Source: Stenogyne calaminthoides
Lineage: Eukaryota > Streptophyta > Magnoliopsida > Lamiales > Lamiaceae
Reading direction: 5' to 3'
DNA length: 64,000 nt
NCBI GenBank assembly: GCA_037126765.1
Contig: JBBCBC010000037.1
Span: forward strand, 8,685,263 to 8,749,262
Positions 14,219 through 25,800 of the stretch are shown piece after piece. The position numbers and the translations under genes were made by a program. Numbering within the stretch: the first letter of the stretch is position 1; the number at the start of each line of letters is the position of its first letter. The notes under the pieces were generated by a model that saw only the letters and a program-made list of their open reading frames with translations, was not told the origin of the DNA and did not search any database.

Positions 14219-16151
14219 GGCTGTGCTTGGATGTAGTTCTATTTTTTCATTTTTCATTTTTATGAAAATTTATTTTTTGGATGAATAATTATGAAAAATG
14301 AGAGTATGATTGAATATGAAAAAAAAATTTAAACACAATGATTATAGTTGATGTTTTATTATGGGATTTTTTATGTTTATATATATAGCTTTAATATAAA
14401 TAAAAATTTAAACAAAATGTAAATGTGATTGGATGTGATTTTTTTTTTGTATTGAATAATTATATGATGAAATTGAATTTTTATTGTTTTAATTATTTTA
14501 TTTTCTTATTATATCTTTACCGTAACAATTCAAATTTTACATTTTGAATTTATCTATTTTGTTCTGAGTTCAACTGATGATTTTTTTTTATATATTTTTA
14601 ACAGAACTGACGAATTTTTATTAAACTGTAAAAATTGACCGAAATTATGTTTTAAACAGCAACAATTTTATTATTGTTACAGAGCATGTACACATATGGA
14701 AGTGTGTATATATATATAAATAGGTTTATCTAAATCAGTGTCTATAATATACTCCTTTTTTTTCGAAAGAAATCTATTATATACTCCTATGAATTATTAT
14801 CATCAAATAATATAATAAAACATAATAAATGAGCATAATATTTATTTAGTTCTATTTTTTTCATTTTTCTTTTTATGAAAAAATTGGATGAATAGTTATG
14901 AAAAATGATATACAATATAAAAAAGTGTAATTCATAAATTGAAATCTGAAAATAATTTAACAAATTTTTTTTTTGTATTGAATAAATTACACATATATAT
15001 CTTTACAAAGTTCAAATTTTACATTTTGAATTTAATATAAAATTCTGGTTCAACTTGATTTTTTTTTTATATTTTTTAAAAACTGACGAATTTTTTATTA
15101 AACTGTAAAAATTTTATGTTTTAAACAGCAACAATTTTATTTTTTAAAGCATGTACACATTTGGTTTTTTATTTTCTAAAAGTATTTTTTTTTTTTTCGA
15201 AGAATATTACCTAAATTAATTTGTATTTAATAATTGTAAAAATAAAAAATTTTTGAGAAAAAAATCATATGAAATAAATGATAACACAAATTAAATTTTT
15301 ATAACTAATTAAAATTACACCATCATTCCCAAAGTGTTAAATATTAATGCCTCTTTTTGGTTTTTGTATATTTTTTTGAAGAATATTACCTAAATTAATT
15401 TGTATTTAATAATTGTAAAAATAAAAAAATTTAAAAAATAATAATTATGTGCCCCCTAACGTTTATATGGATCCGTCTAGTATTAATAGTGTTCTTTCTA
15501 GGTTGCTGTTTATGAATTTTTGGGTACAATATTTATATTTTAAATATATACTATGACTATGAGTAAATAATTTGAGTATATAAAGTTTACATTATATACA
15601 AAAAAATTAAAGCATGTATCACATATTATTATCGTGTGTATAAGTTACAATAAAAAAAATCAACAAAGTGAAACTAGTATTTATATTGTTTTTATATATT
15701 TCCTGCAATATAAAATGTATTTTGACTATTTCAAATTTAAATACAAATAGACCCACATTTTTTTGCTAGTTTATTTATATGTTTTTTTATGCATTTGAGT
15801 GTCTAGAAAACTACAACGCTAGTTGAGTGATTTTTATTCATTCATTTATTTATTTGTTCTATATAAAAATTTATTTTTTGATATATTTTTTAGTTAACTA
15901 CGCACAAATTTATTTTGAGTGGTAAACTAATAAAAATTCCTCACCCTGACACAAGCAACAGAGATTGTCGGAAAGATCTTTTTGAAGTTTTTCTTCAATT
16001 TTCTTTTTATGTTCTTTTACTGTAGATTTAGAGTACTAATTTTGAGATAGTACTATACATATGAATGAATAGTGTAGAAAATGGAGAATTTCTTTGAAAA
16101 AAGTGAGTTTGAAAAAAAAAAGTAGAATTTTTTTGACATCCAAGCACAACC
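14219..16151. mobile_element. TIR-bounded non-autonomous DNA element (~1.9 kb)
   Basis: The left end GGCTGTGCTTGGATGT (14219) and the right end (reverse complement GGTTGTGCTTGGATGT, ending at 16151) form near-perfect terminal inverted repeats. They are flanked by ATA on both sides (14216-14218 and 16152-16154), a possible 3-base TSD as made by PIF/Harbinger-like elements. The interior is very AT-rich with no transposase. It contains internal duplications: 14230-14300 resembles 14850-14910, ACAGCAACAATTTTA recurs at about 14656 and 15126, and GAATATTACCTAAATTAATT recurs near 15200 and 15380. An alternative is two adjacent related MITEs. Confidence 0.55.
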
Positions 16152-16154
16152 ATA

Positions 16155-17132
16155 TATTCTTCAAATATTTGATATTGAGTTGACTAACAATACTAATTTA
16201 CTAAAACTATCATTTCTTTCCTTTAAATGATGTATTACATGTATAATTATACTACTAACATAAAAAATCTTGACCTCTTTAATAGATGAATCCTGACTAC
16301 ATATCGCAAGATTTATCAAGGGATAATTAGATTTATAGTTCAACCATATTATATACCCACACAAATATATACAATGAATGATTTTTTCCCTCACCCTGAG
16401 GGGGGGAAAAGAAAAGATTTGGCAAATAACAAACAAAAATCTAGCTTATAATTATTCTATCATTAGAGACAAAAAGTTTGGTGTAGTATTGAAGAGAATT
16501 TAAAGTATTGGTATTAAAATGATGATGGCTGGCAAAAATGGCCAACACATTCTCCTTCCATGTGTTAGGTTGTAACAACATTTTGGAGGTCAATCCAGAA
16601 ACCAGGTGCAATGTTTTGTTCATCCTTTTTTGGTTCCCATCCAATCAGATGGTTTTTTTTAATTTAAAAAAAAATAGTGAATATTTAAGTAAAAAGTCCA
16701 TGTCAACATTTTAGTTTGCTCCCCTCTTTTGCTTTTTACATGTTCAAAACATCACTTTTGAGGACCAATGTTTGAGGGCTCAACTACTTTCAAGAAAACT
16801 GAAAAAGAAACAAGGTTTCTTTGTTTGCTGTTGTTGATTGTTGTTGGTCCTGTTTTTATTTTCGGTGGTTATTAATCTTCCACCTCATTTTGACAACAGT
16901 TTTCAAGAATAATCAACCTTCCATTCGTGGAAGTCCACACACATTTGAACACATGAGCCAGAAAACACAAAGAGACAAGCTGCTGTTGTTTTTGATTTTC
17001 AAGGTGTTTTGGTCATTTGGGGTTGCCTGGAACATGTTTGTTGAATTGCTTCTGAGAAATATGGATCTGGGCTCATGTAAAAAAAGGTGTACATGAGTTC
17101 TTGATAGAAAAAGGTGGAGTCTTTGAGAGAGA
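16155..17132. promoter_or_regulatory. PIP5K upstream region
   Basis: About 1 kb between the TIR element and the PIP5K start. The last ~350 bases lose the extreme AT bias and probably contain promoter and 5'UTR. Several short open frames on both strands lack any domain. No convincing TATA box or leader intron could be fixed by eye. Confidence 0.35.
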
Positions 17133-20019
17133 ATGAACAAAGAACATAGCCATAGCCACACTCCCAAAACCTTGGAAACAAAGGTGAAGAAGAAAAGGGC
17201 AAACATAATTTGCACAACAATGGCTGTAGCTCATGTGGATGATGATGATATTCATGTTGAGAAGGTTTTCCCCAATGGGGACATATACATTGGACAATGG
17301 GCAAACAATTGCCCTAATGGCCATGGCAAGTGTTTATGGTCAGATGGTTGTATGTACGTAGGCGATTGGATAAACGGCACGAAAAATGGAAAAGGGAAGT
17401 TCAGTTGGCCCTCAGGTGCCACCTATGAGGGACAGTTCAACAATGGTTGTATGGAGGGTGAAGGTGTTTACACAGGTTCCTCAAATGATACTTACAAAGG
17501 TACTTGGTTGTGCAATGTGAGGCATGGTAAGGGGATTCAGAGTTACGACAATGGTGATTACTACGAGGGGCAATGGAGGTGTGGCGAGGTGGATGGTAAA
17601 GGGAGGTATCAATGGAGGAATGGGAATCAGTATATAGGATATTGGAGGCAGGGGAAGATGAATGGAATTGGGACAATGATTTGGTGGAATGGGAATCAGT
17701 ATGATGGGAATTGGGAGGAGGGATTACCGAGAGGGAACGGGACGTTCCGGTGGATGGACGGGAGTTTTTACGTGGGCGTTTGGAGCAACGATAGGAAGGA
17801 GCAGAGAGGGACTTATTACACGTCAAGCTCTCAGAAAGAGAGCTTTGATAGGGATCCACATGAAGTTTATTTGGTGAACTTGAGTGGCTGTTGTATAAGT
17901 TCTGTTGAGAAGATTCCGGTTTTCCCTTCTCAGAAGACGATGAACTGGCCTTGTGAAGGGGTTAAAGAGAGGCTGCGGAATGATGACTCAGCGTCTGATT
18001 CATGCTCGGAAAGCAGCAATGGATGTTTGGGATCTGCAAGGGAGGCAGATGGAGGGTTGGGGAGACTGCCTAGTTTGATAATAAGGCCAGCGAAAAGGCA
18101 AGGGCACAAGATATCGAAAGGCCATAAGAACTATGAACTCATGCTGAATTTGCAGCTGGGAATAAGGTAGAAACCAACATCTTTATGCTGGTTCTTATGC
18201 TTTTCATTTCAATGTTCTTTAGAAAATGTTGGTAGGATTGCTTTATCTGCTTCATTTTGAGTATATGCTTATTTTTTTTTCATATTTAGACATTCTGTAG
18301 GAAGACATGCTATGGTGACATCACTAGATTTAAAAACTTCAGCATTTGATCCTAGAGATAAATTATGGACAAGATTTCCACCAGAAGGATCTAAGCATAC
18401 ACCCCCTCACCATTCATGTGAATTCAGATGGAAAGATTATTGTCCGTTGGTTTTCAGGTGAAGTATCGAAAAATTCTTTTGCAATGTGTACATTTTACAT
18501 TTGCTTGTTGAGTATAAAGAAATTGATTAGGTATTATGATGGTTTATTTTCAGGACTCTTAGAAAATTATTTAAGGTGGATCCAGCTGATTACATGATGT
18601 CAATATGTGGAAACGATGCCCTTCGTGAGCTCTCGTCGCCTGGAAAAAGTGGAAGCTTCTTCTACCTGACCAGCGACGACAAATACATGATTAAAACCAT
18701 AAAGAAGTCTGAAGTGAAAGTGAGTTCCATTCAGTGATTTGAGTATTAAATTTTCATTTTACTTATAGTTTTAACAGTGTATTCAACTTCATTATTACAT
18801 AGCAGGTGCTTATAAGAATGCTTCCAGCTTATTATAATCATGTTCGGTCACATGAAAACACCCTGGTTACCAAATTTTTTGGTCTTCACTGTGTGAAAAT
18901 GACTGGACCTGCACATAAGAAGGTATGGACTTGAATTTGTTGTATTGTATTATCTATTTGAATCATATTTATCCTCCTAAATGCATTTTTACGCAATGAA
19001 TAAGCAGGTTCGGTTTGTCATTATGGGCAATTTGTTCTGTACTGAATACGCGATTCACAGACGTTTTGACTTGAAAGGCTCCTCCCATGGCCGCTCAACT
19101 GTCAAACCTGAATCTGAGACTGACACAACAACTACCCTCAAGGATCTTGATTTGAATTTCATCTTCCGGTTGCAGAAATCTTGGTTCCTAGAATTCTGCA
19201 GGTAAATTTGCTCCTTCCTAACTTACCAAGTCTAAAAACAAATTCATTTACTGATACAAGAGTTGGTATACTTTGAATATGAGCAAGGCTCTTGTATCCC
19301 AATTATATGGTGAACTGTACACAACTAATACTTTTTCCAATAACAACTAATACTGTTCAGTGAAAACAACTAATACAGTTTAAAAATGCACTTCAGGACT
19401 TTGTTTTTGAAATTATTGCATAATCTGTAAGTTTCATTTGCAGGCAAGTGATCCAAGACTGTGACTTTCTTGAACATGAGAGAATTATGGATTACAGTCT
19501 TTTGGTGGGCATTCACTTCAGAGAAATATCACAATCTGGGGAGCCACTAAATAACAAGACGGATCATGTAGCAAACGGAGGCAAAACTAATGAAGAAGCA
19601 GCAGGTCCTAAGACAGATTTGAATGTCCTCTTTGATACTAACTGGTAACTAATGAGTTGAATACATATGCATATGCTGCTTGTAAAATTCAAGAAAAATG
19701 ACTACTAATCCAATGGAATTCTGGCAGGTGGAGTCCGATCAAATTAGGTTCCAACATGCCTGCACGAGCAGAATTCACGGTGCGAAGAAACAGCAACAGT
19801 GAGCCTCAGCTGGTGGGAGAACCAACAGGGGAGTATTACGATGTCATCCTAGTATTCGGTATAATAGACATACTGCAAGATTATGACATCACCAAGAAGC
19901 TTGAACATGCATACAAGTCATTCCAATACGACGCCACATCAATCTCAGCCGTTGATCCCAGACAATACTCCAAGCGTTTTCGTGATTTCATATTCAGAAT
20001 CTTCACACAAGGCAGTTGA
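17133..20019 (+). CDS. PIP5K: Phosphatidylinositol-4-phosphate 5-kinase, MORN-repeat (type B) plant PIP5K
   Basis: Makes PtdIns(4,5)P2 from PtdIns4P at the plasma membrane. Seven exons in phase: 17133-18166, 18290-18457, 18554-18719, 18806-18922, 19008-19201, 19444-19644 and 19728-20019, giving 723 aa. The start MNKEHSHSHTPKTLETKVKK resembles the N-termini of the Arabidopsis PIP5K4/5/6 group. Residues ~50-230 are a run of about seven or eight MORN repeats (YIGQW, YVGDW, YEGQF, YKGTW, YEGQW, YIGYW, YDGNW, YVGVW), which regulate and localise plant enzymes. The catalytic domain follows ISKGHKNYELMLNLQLGIR and has GKSGSFFYLTSDDKYMIKT (ATP-binding lysine), FDLKGSSHGR (residues ~515-524), MDYSLLVGIHF (~575) and the activation/specificity loop near DITKKLEHAYKS. 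It lacks the longer acidic N-terminal linker of some relatives. All catalytic landmarks are present, so it looks functional. Subfamily assignment is from memory of family members. Confidence 0.95.
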
Positions 20020-22127
20020 AGACCAGCACATGATGTTGATCCATGCAATGCTGCATGCTCTACTATAGTATACATACATTTCCCATCCTGTTGTATTTAA
20101 ATACAGTATAGGAAGCTGAGAAAGAGGCAGTTGATTTTTTGATCCCTTAATGTGAAGGGATCTGAATAACTTTTGTAGAAATGAGATACACATTCAAACA
20201 AAACCATGGCCTCCTAATTTGTACATTAACTTATAGTTGATATACTGATCTGCTCTTAGAATCACAAATAATTTATACTCTGTATGTATGTTGCATAGAC
20301 AATGTTCGGCTTGATTTTATTTATTATTTTGTTACATTTTTAGCCCATCTCAGTTTAATAGAGTGTTTGGTATTTGGTAACACTACAATTTGATTTTTAA
20401 AATCACTTAAAAACTTATTTTTCAAACCCACCAACTTTAAAGTCTCATTTTTCAAAATATAAGATGTTTTTGGTATTTAGGCATTTACTTTTTATTTGAT
20501 GTTGGATTTTATTTCTTAAAATCACTTATTTAATATTTTTTTTTCCAGCCCATGTTATTAAAGATAATTTATCATTAAATAAAGCTAATTTTGCCGTAAA
20601 TTTTTCTTTATTAATAAATACATGAAAGAAAAAACATCTTATATTTTTGAATAGACAAGAATGTGAATCAACCATATTATCAATTACTAAAATAAAAAAG
20701 AAAATTTTGTATGATAGGTCGCATGTATAATTATTGATTGCATGACTAGTATTGACTTTGAAGGAAGTGAGGTTTATAAAATTTCATGTCTGAATGAGTT
20801 TGTGTAAAATATGAAAGAAATATCATTCGTACGTGCTAATTCGGTCGATTTGATGTGGTTGTGAAATAATGTAATTATGTAAATGCTTTACGTGCAGGGC
20901 TTAACTTAAGTCCTCTTTTTAGTCGGCCCAAAATAGTCGAATTATTTGTGACTGGTCAAATGATTGATGACTTTATGTATAAATAAATAAAATTAGGGGC
21001 ATTGGAATTTGAATTCTGACAAATGCTTGGAATTTGTAAATGAAGAGTCAAATTGTTTGTGTAAGGACGTGGCAACGACAATCTCTTTTCTCTACTTGCA
21101 AGTTGTAACTTGTAAGCACAACACTGTCATCGTAAAATCTTTGAACAATTCTCTGTCAGATTTGACTACGTGATTCCAGATTCGTCTGTCTTTTGGCCTG
21201 GATAATCCCAAATGTATTGTTCAGGTTAATTACAAAATTATTCCTATAATATTGTTTTCTTTCTTTAATCAATATTTTTTAAAATAAAATCACTATTTGT
21301 TTTTTGAAATTGTGGATGTTTTAATGGATATGAAAATCTATAATAAGAATTAGTTTTTTTTGTTTTGATAATGTTGTTGGATGAAAACTTTTATTTCAAT
21401 AATTTTTAATTATGATAATGTATTATTTTATTATTGTTAGTTAGTATGATAATGATTGTTTAAAGAAAAAAAGAGAAATAATGAATTGTTGTAAAAAAAA
21501 TATGAGAGAGAATGAGTTGGTGTAAAAAAAGAGCTTATAGATGTATAATAGATGTGGATGTGTATTTGGATGGAGGATGAGATTAAAAATCCAAAAAATG
21601 GGCCGGGACGGGGAGGCCCATTCCCACCTCCCTACCGAAAACAAACACCACCTACTTTTCTTTTAATTGTAATCTAATTTAAAATTTTGAATAATTACAA
21701 ATAAATCACCACTTTTAAATATTATTACAAATTAGGTTTATGGACAGTCTCTTTGTGCCCGTTTATCTTACGTGACAATCTTAATTAACTTTTCTTTATA
21801 CAAAAAGATAATGTTTGTATTAAAGGGTGACTACATCAACTGACCAGATTAGCTCCGAACACAAAATAAGTTGTTCGTAAACTTAATTTACAATAATATT
21901 TAAGAGCATTGAATTTTTGTAATGATTCAAATACTATTATTTGCAATTAAGTCATTTTTTATTTACAAAATGTCAAAAACCTCTATTGGCATTCATTTCC
22001 ATTTTATTTTCTAAAAATTTACACCTGTTCGATATGATAACATATACTATAAAAGAATAATCTTAAAAAGGGTATTTATAATTTCAAAATAAGATAATTT
22101 TTGTTGCCTTTTTGAGTGGTTATTTTC
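20020..22127. other. Intergenic region between PIP5K and LAF3
   Basis: The first ~300 bases are probable PIP5K 3'UTR. The rest is AT-rich with poly-A/T tracts and no gene. The stretch 20360-21650 has phrases typical of eroded MITEs (GTGTTTGGTATTTGG near 20365, and AAACAAACACC near 21640 inverted), but I could not define ends. Confidence 0.4.
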
Positions 22128-22141
22128 TGCACCGCATCATG

Positions 22142-22236
22142 CAATTTAAGTGTATTTTTTTAAAATGTTTAATTTATTTATATTAAAAATTTTAAAATAT
22201 TTTTACTAAATATTTTAAAAATACACTTAAATTACA
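22142..22236. repeat. AT-rich hairpin / MITE remnant
   Basis: AATTTAAGTGTATTTTT on the left (22143-) and AAAAATACACTTAAATT on the right (ending ~22234) are perfect inverted copies around a ~55 base AT loop. Further out GCA and TGC-like bases continue weakly. No coding potential. Confidence 0.55.
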
Positions 22237-22553
22237 CGGTATTTTTTTAGGAACAGGTCAAACTTAAAAGGAAAAAGAAGTTGCAACTTTCAAGATGGCC
22301 CAATTTACTTTCCGTTCGAATTCATCAGTTACAGCACTCAGACTAAAATCGTTATAATTTTATTTAACTTTAAATTTATACTCAACTTTTGGCAGTTATA
22401 ATTTGAGTTTTTTGGGAATTTAAAAGGGGAGAATTTTTTTTGATAGTTCCCAAATTATTGTGCTTGATTTCGGGCATGACCAGATAAAATTTGAGTTGAG
22501 TTCCTTTTTGAGCAAATTTCTAGTAACTTGTAAAATTTGTTGGATTTCATAAC

Positions 22554-22556
<3 letters not shown>

Positions 22557-22590
<34 letters not shown>
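22557..22590. repeat. (TA)n microsatellite
   Basis: About 17 uninterrupted TA units downstream of the LAF3 3' end. Confidence 0.95.
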
Positions 22591-22593
<3 letters not shown>

Positions 22594-22654
22594 CATTAAA
22601 TAACTATTTAGATTAACACAACCATGCATACAACAATACATAAATGAGTCTCTT

Positions 22655-22760
22655 GTACATCATTAATTCACAACTAATATTGTCCAGTGAAAACAACTAA
22701 TATCATTTACAAATGCACTTGAGTTGCACGGTGCACCTGATGCATACAAAACTTTGTCTA
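22655..22760. repeat. Fragment of the AACTAATA repeat family
   Basis: Contains CAGTGAAAACAACTAATA, AAATGCACTTGAGTTGCAC and ACTTTGTC in the same order as a copy in PIP5K intron 5 (about 19312-19400). It ends in GCACGGTGCACCTGATGCAT, like the ends of the MITEs at 23129 and 61872. Confidence 0.5.
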
Positions 22761-22808
22761 AATACAAAAGAGGGTCATTATTATACTATTGGAGTATGGT
22801 TGATGTCT

Positions 22809-25800
22809 TTACTCTTTAGAGTACGCTTGTGATCCAGCAACATATGTTGCCTCAACCGAAACAGAAGCTTGTGCAACAAACTTGTCCCACGAATCCACAG
22901 ATAAAACGACAAAATCCGCCATCTTACCAGGAGACAGAGACCCAACATCCTCATCAAGGAAACATGCACGAGCAGCATATATGGTGTACCTGCCACAAGG
23001 ACCAAAAACAACCCCACACGGTTTAAAACATTGCACAAGCTCCAAGTTAAGTGTACTTACATGAGATACATGAGCAAATAGGATCGATAAAATCAGAGTA
23101 AAAAAATATATATAAAAAAAAAAAAAGGCAAATACTTCTATGCACTATTTGTTTGCATTGTGCAACTCAACTCAAATGTATTTTTAAATTGTATTAGTTG
23201 TTTTACTAAAAAGTATTAGATGGGTACTATTAATTGTTCTCATTGAACAATATTAATTGTGCATTATTTGCACAGTGCACCAAGTGTTGCTCCCAAAAAA
23301 AGGTCAGGGTGCATACCCATTCAATGCATCAGTTAGGCTAATGCGTTCCGAAGGAATCCAAGCATTATCCCAACCAGCAGGCACTCTTCTCATCGCTGTC
23401 TTTATGCTTCTCAGAGGATTGATGTCTGCTACCTGAAGTGAATTCGGAGGAACCAAATTCAACAAATAGCAACATATCTTGAATGGTATAGAAGTTAATA
23501 GATATCATATGATGAAACCAGATAGGTTTGTTCTTACAGGCCAATCAGAGCCAAGAGCCAACTGCACATTGCCAGCAAGGAGTGAATTAAATAAATATGA
23601 CCCTCCATGCGCCCTTTTGTTCCCAAGTTTTTTAATTGCAGAATTTGCATCATCTAATAAGTGATCAGGCTGCCATGGATTACAATTGGAAGGTGAATTT
23701 AGAACTTTTGATACAGCAATTATATAGCAGTAAGCGAACAACTAGTGCCATGGAAAGAAAGGGATGATAATTAACAAAAACATTCACTTCCAAGGAATAG
23801 AGGTAAAACCTGAACTGAAGCAACAACTTCTTGTTCTCCAAATCTGGCTGCTGCCCCAGGAGACAAATGCTGAGCATGCTCAATCTGCAGATTCTTGCTA
23901 TAGTTACTATTAATAATACTTGAACGTCTAGTTCTACAACATCATAAACAACAAGCAGAGAGGAAAATGAAGATTAATTGTTCAAACATCTTAAACTCAA
24001 CAGTTGAACTTACCCTAAATCTACGGTCCCTCCTTCCATGCTTAGAAGCCACTGATTTGTACAAGTCCAAGATCAAGTCGTTGGCCCTGTCACCTATGGC
24101 ATGAATCGCAACCTAAAACAAAAAAAGGTGCTGCCTATATATGCATGCATATTTAGATACATAAGAATAGACCAAATTGGCATAGAAAAAGACGGAGAAC
24201 CTGAAGGCCAGATTTATCAGAAGAGAGAGTCATATTGTATAGCTTCTCTGAATCTGCCAATTGCAAGCCATGATTGAGTGGTTCATCAGCATATGGCTAC
24301 AAAGACATAAGAAAGGGCCCCATTACTATTGACTGCTACAAGCTTTCAGATTCAGAACGCTAAAATTGGGCCCATGAATCACAAGATAAACCTTATGAAA
24401 TGAACTTTGAAATGGGAAAAGGATTTATTCTCATATCTCACCTCATGAAACAGTGCACTATTAGAACCCAAAGATCCATCTGTAAAAGACTTCAAGCCGC
24501 CTAAGTAAATCCACTGGCTCAATTTACGACCTGCTCGATTTATAAGTTCCTATACAACAGACCACAGAATGTATAATAACTCAGATGTTTCAGTTTCTGA
24601 CTGAAAGTGAGCTAACATATAAGAAAATTACATGTTCCCAATGAAGAGATCATAACAAGCTGAGTTCAATTGAGGGCCAGAGTTCATTAACTCCTGAGCC
24701 AAAGGACTCTAATTTGAAATATAAAAAATTATAAGTTCTGTTTGATTATATTTCTACAATTCCAATTTTGACCATTAGGATTGTCACTTTACAAACTATA
24801 TGTTCAAGTACATTCAATCAACATGCAGGTGAAGTAAAAAGTAATTGATGAACATCGTATTACATGTAACCGTGTCCATGTCTCCATCGGAAAGTACAAG
24901 CAAACCCTAATTTTCATCTTTGATGATAAATCAGCCCATCTGTAGACATCTGCAAGTACCAAGAAAATGGATTTTTTAAGATGACATTTATGTAATAAAA
25001 AAATTGTTGACATGATTCAGTACATATGAAATCATTACAATCTCTTTGTATTGCAAATTGATCTTTTCTGGTTTGAAGCCTCAAAGGATTTAAAAGAAAG
25101 ATTACAAAAACCATTTATGTCCTGAGTTTTGAAATTCTAAAATAAACGAGTCACTCCCTGAATTTTATGTAGAAGACAAACAGTACTACTACAATAGAAA
25201 TCGTTCACTAATTATACGTGTAACCTGAAAAATCTTCCCATGGAAGCTCTGGTGAGGCACCAGGAAGATATCGCCCAAAATCAACAACTGTTGTAACACC
25301 CCTCATTAATGCGTGTTTGCTAGCTCTTAACAGAGCTTCCCTCCTCTCCTCCACTGAGACCTCTGGGATGCAGGAAGAGACAGGCTCCATTGCAGAATCA
25401 ATCAACAAACCAGTAGGTTCTGCAAGCAATGACAAAGCAGAAGGGATCAAACAAATTATTTTCCACTCTGTTTTTTCCAATAAACATATAGAAGGTAAGT
25501 GATGAAAATAGTAAGTAGGCCCTCAGAAGAACTTCCATCAGAAGACCACATGGTTTATTTCCACCAGTTAAAAGGGGAAATTTAATCGACTGAAGGTTCG
25601 GTAAATCTTGATTAAGAAAAATCATGGCAACATTAGAAAAAGTACCTCCTACACTGTTTCTCACCACAGTTCCACCAGCTGGATCTAGTGTGTTATTAGA
25701 TATCCCAGCAAGTTTTAGTGCTAGAGAGTTAGCCAAGCCCATGTGGCCATCCATTCTTGATAGCCACACCTGCACAGTAACATATTTAGGATCCGGTACA

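Noticed and set aside
17437..17859. A 140-aa minus-strand frame over PIP5K exon 1
   Set aside because: It is a shadow of the MORN-repeat coding sequence, and the repeated composition keeps the opposite frame open.
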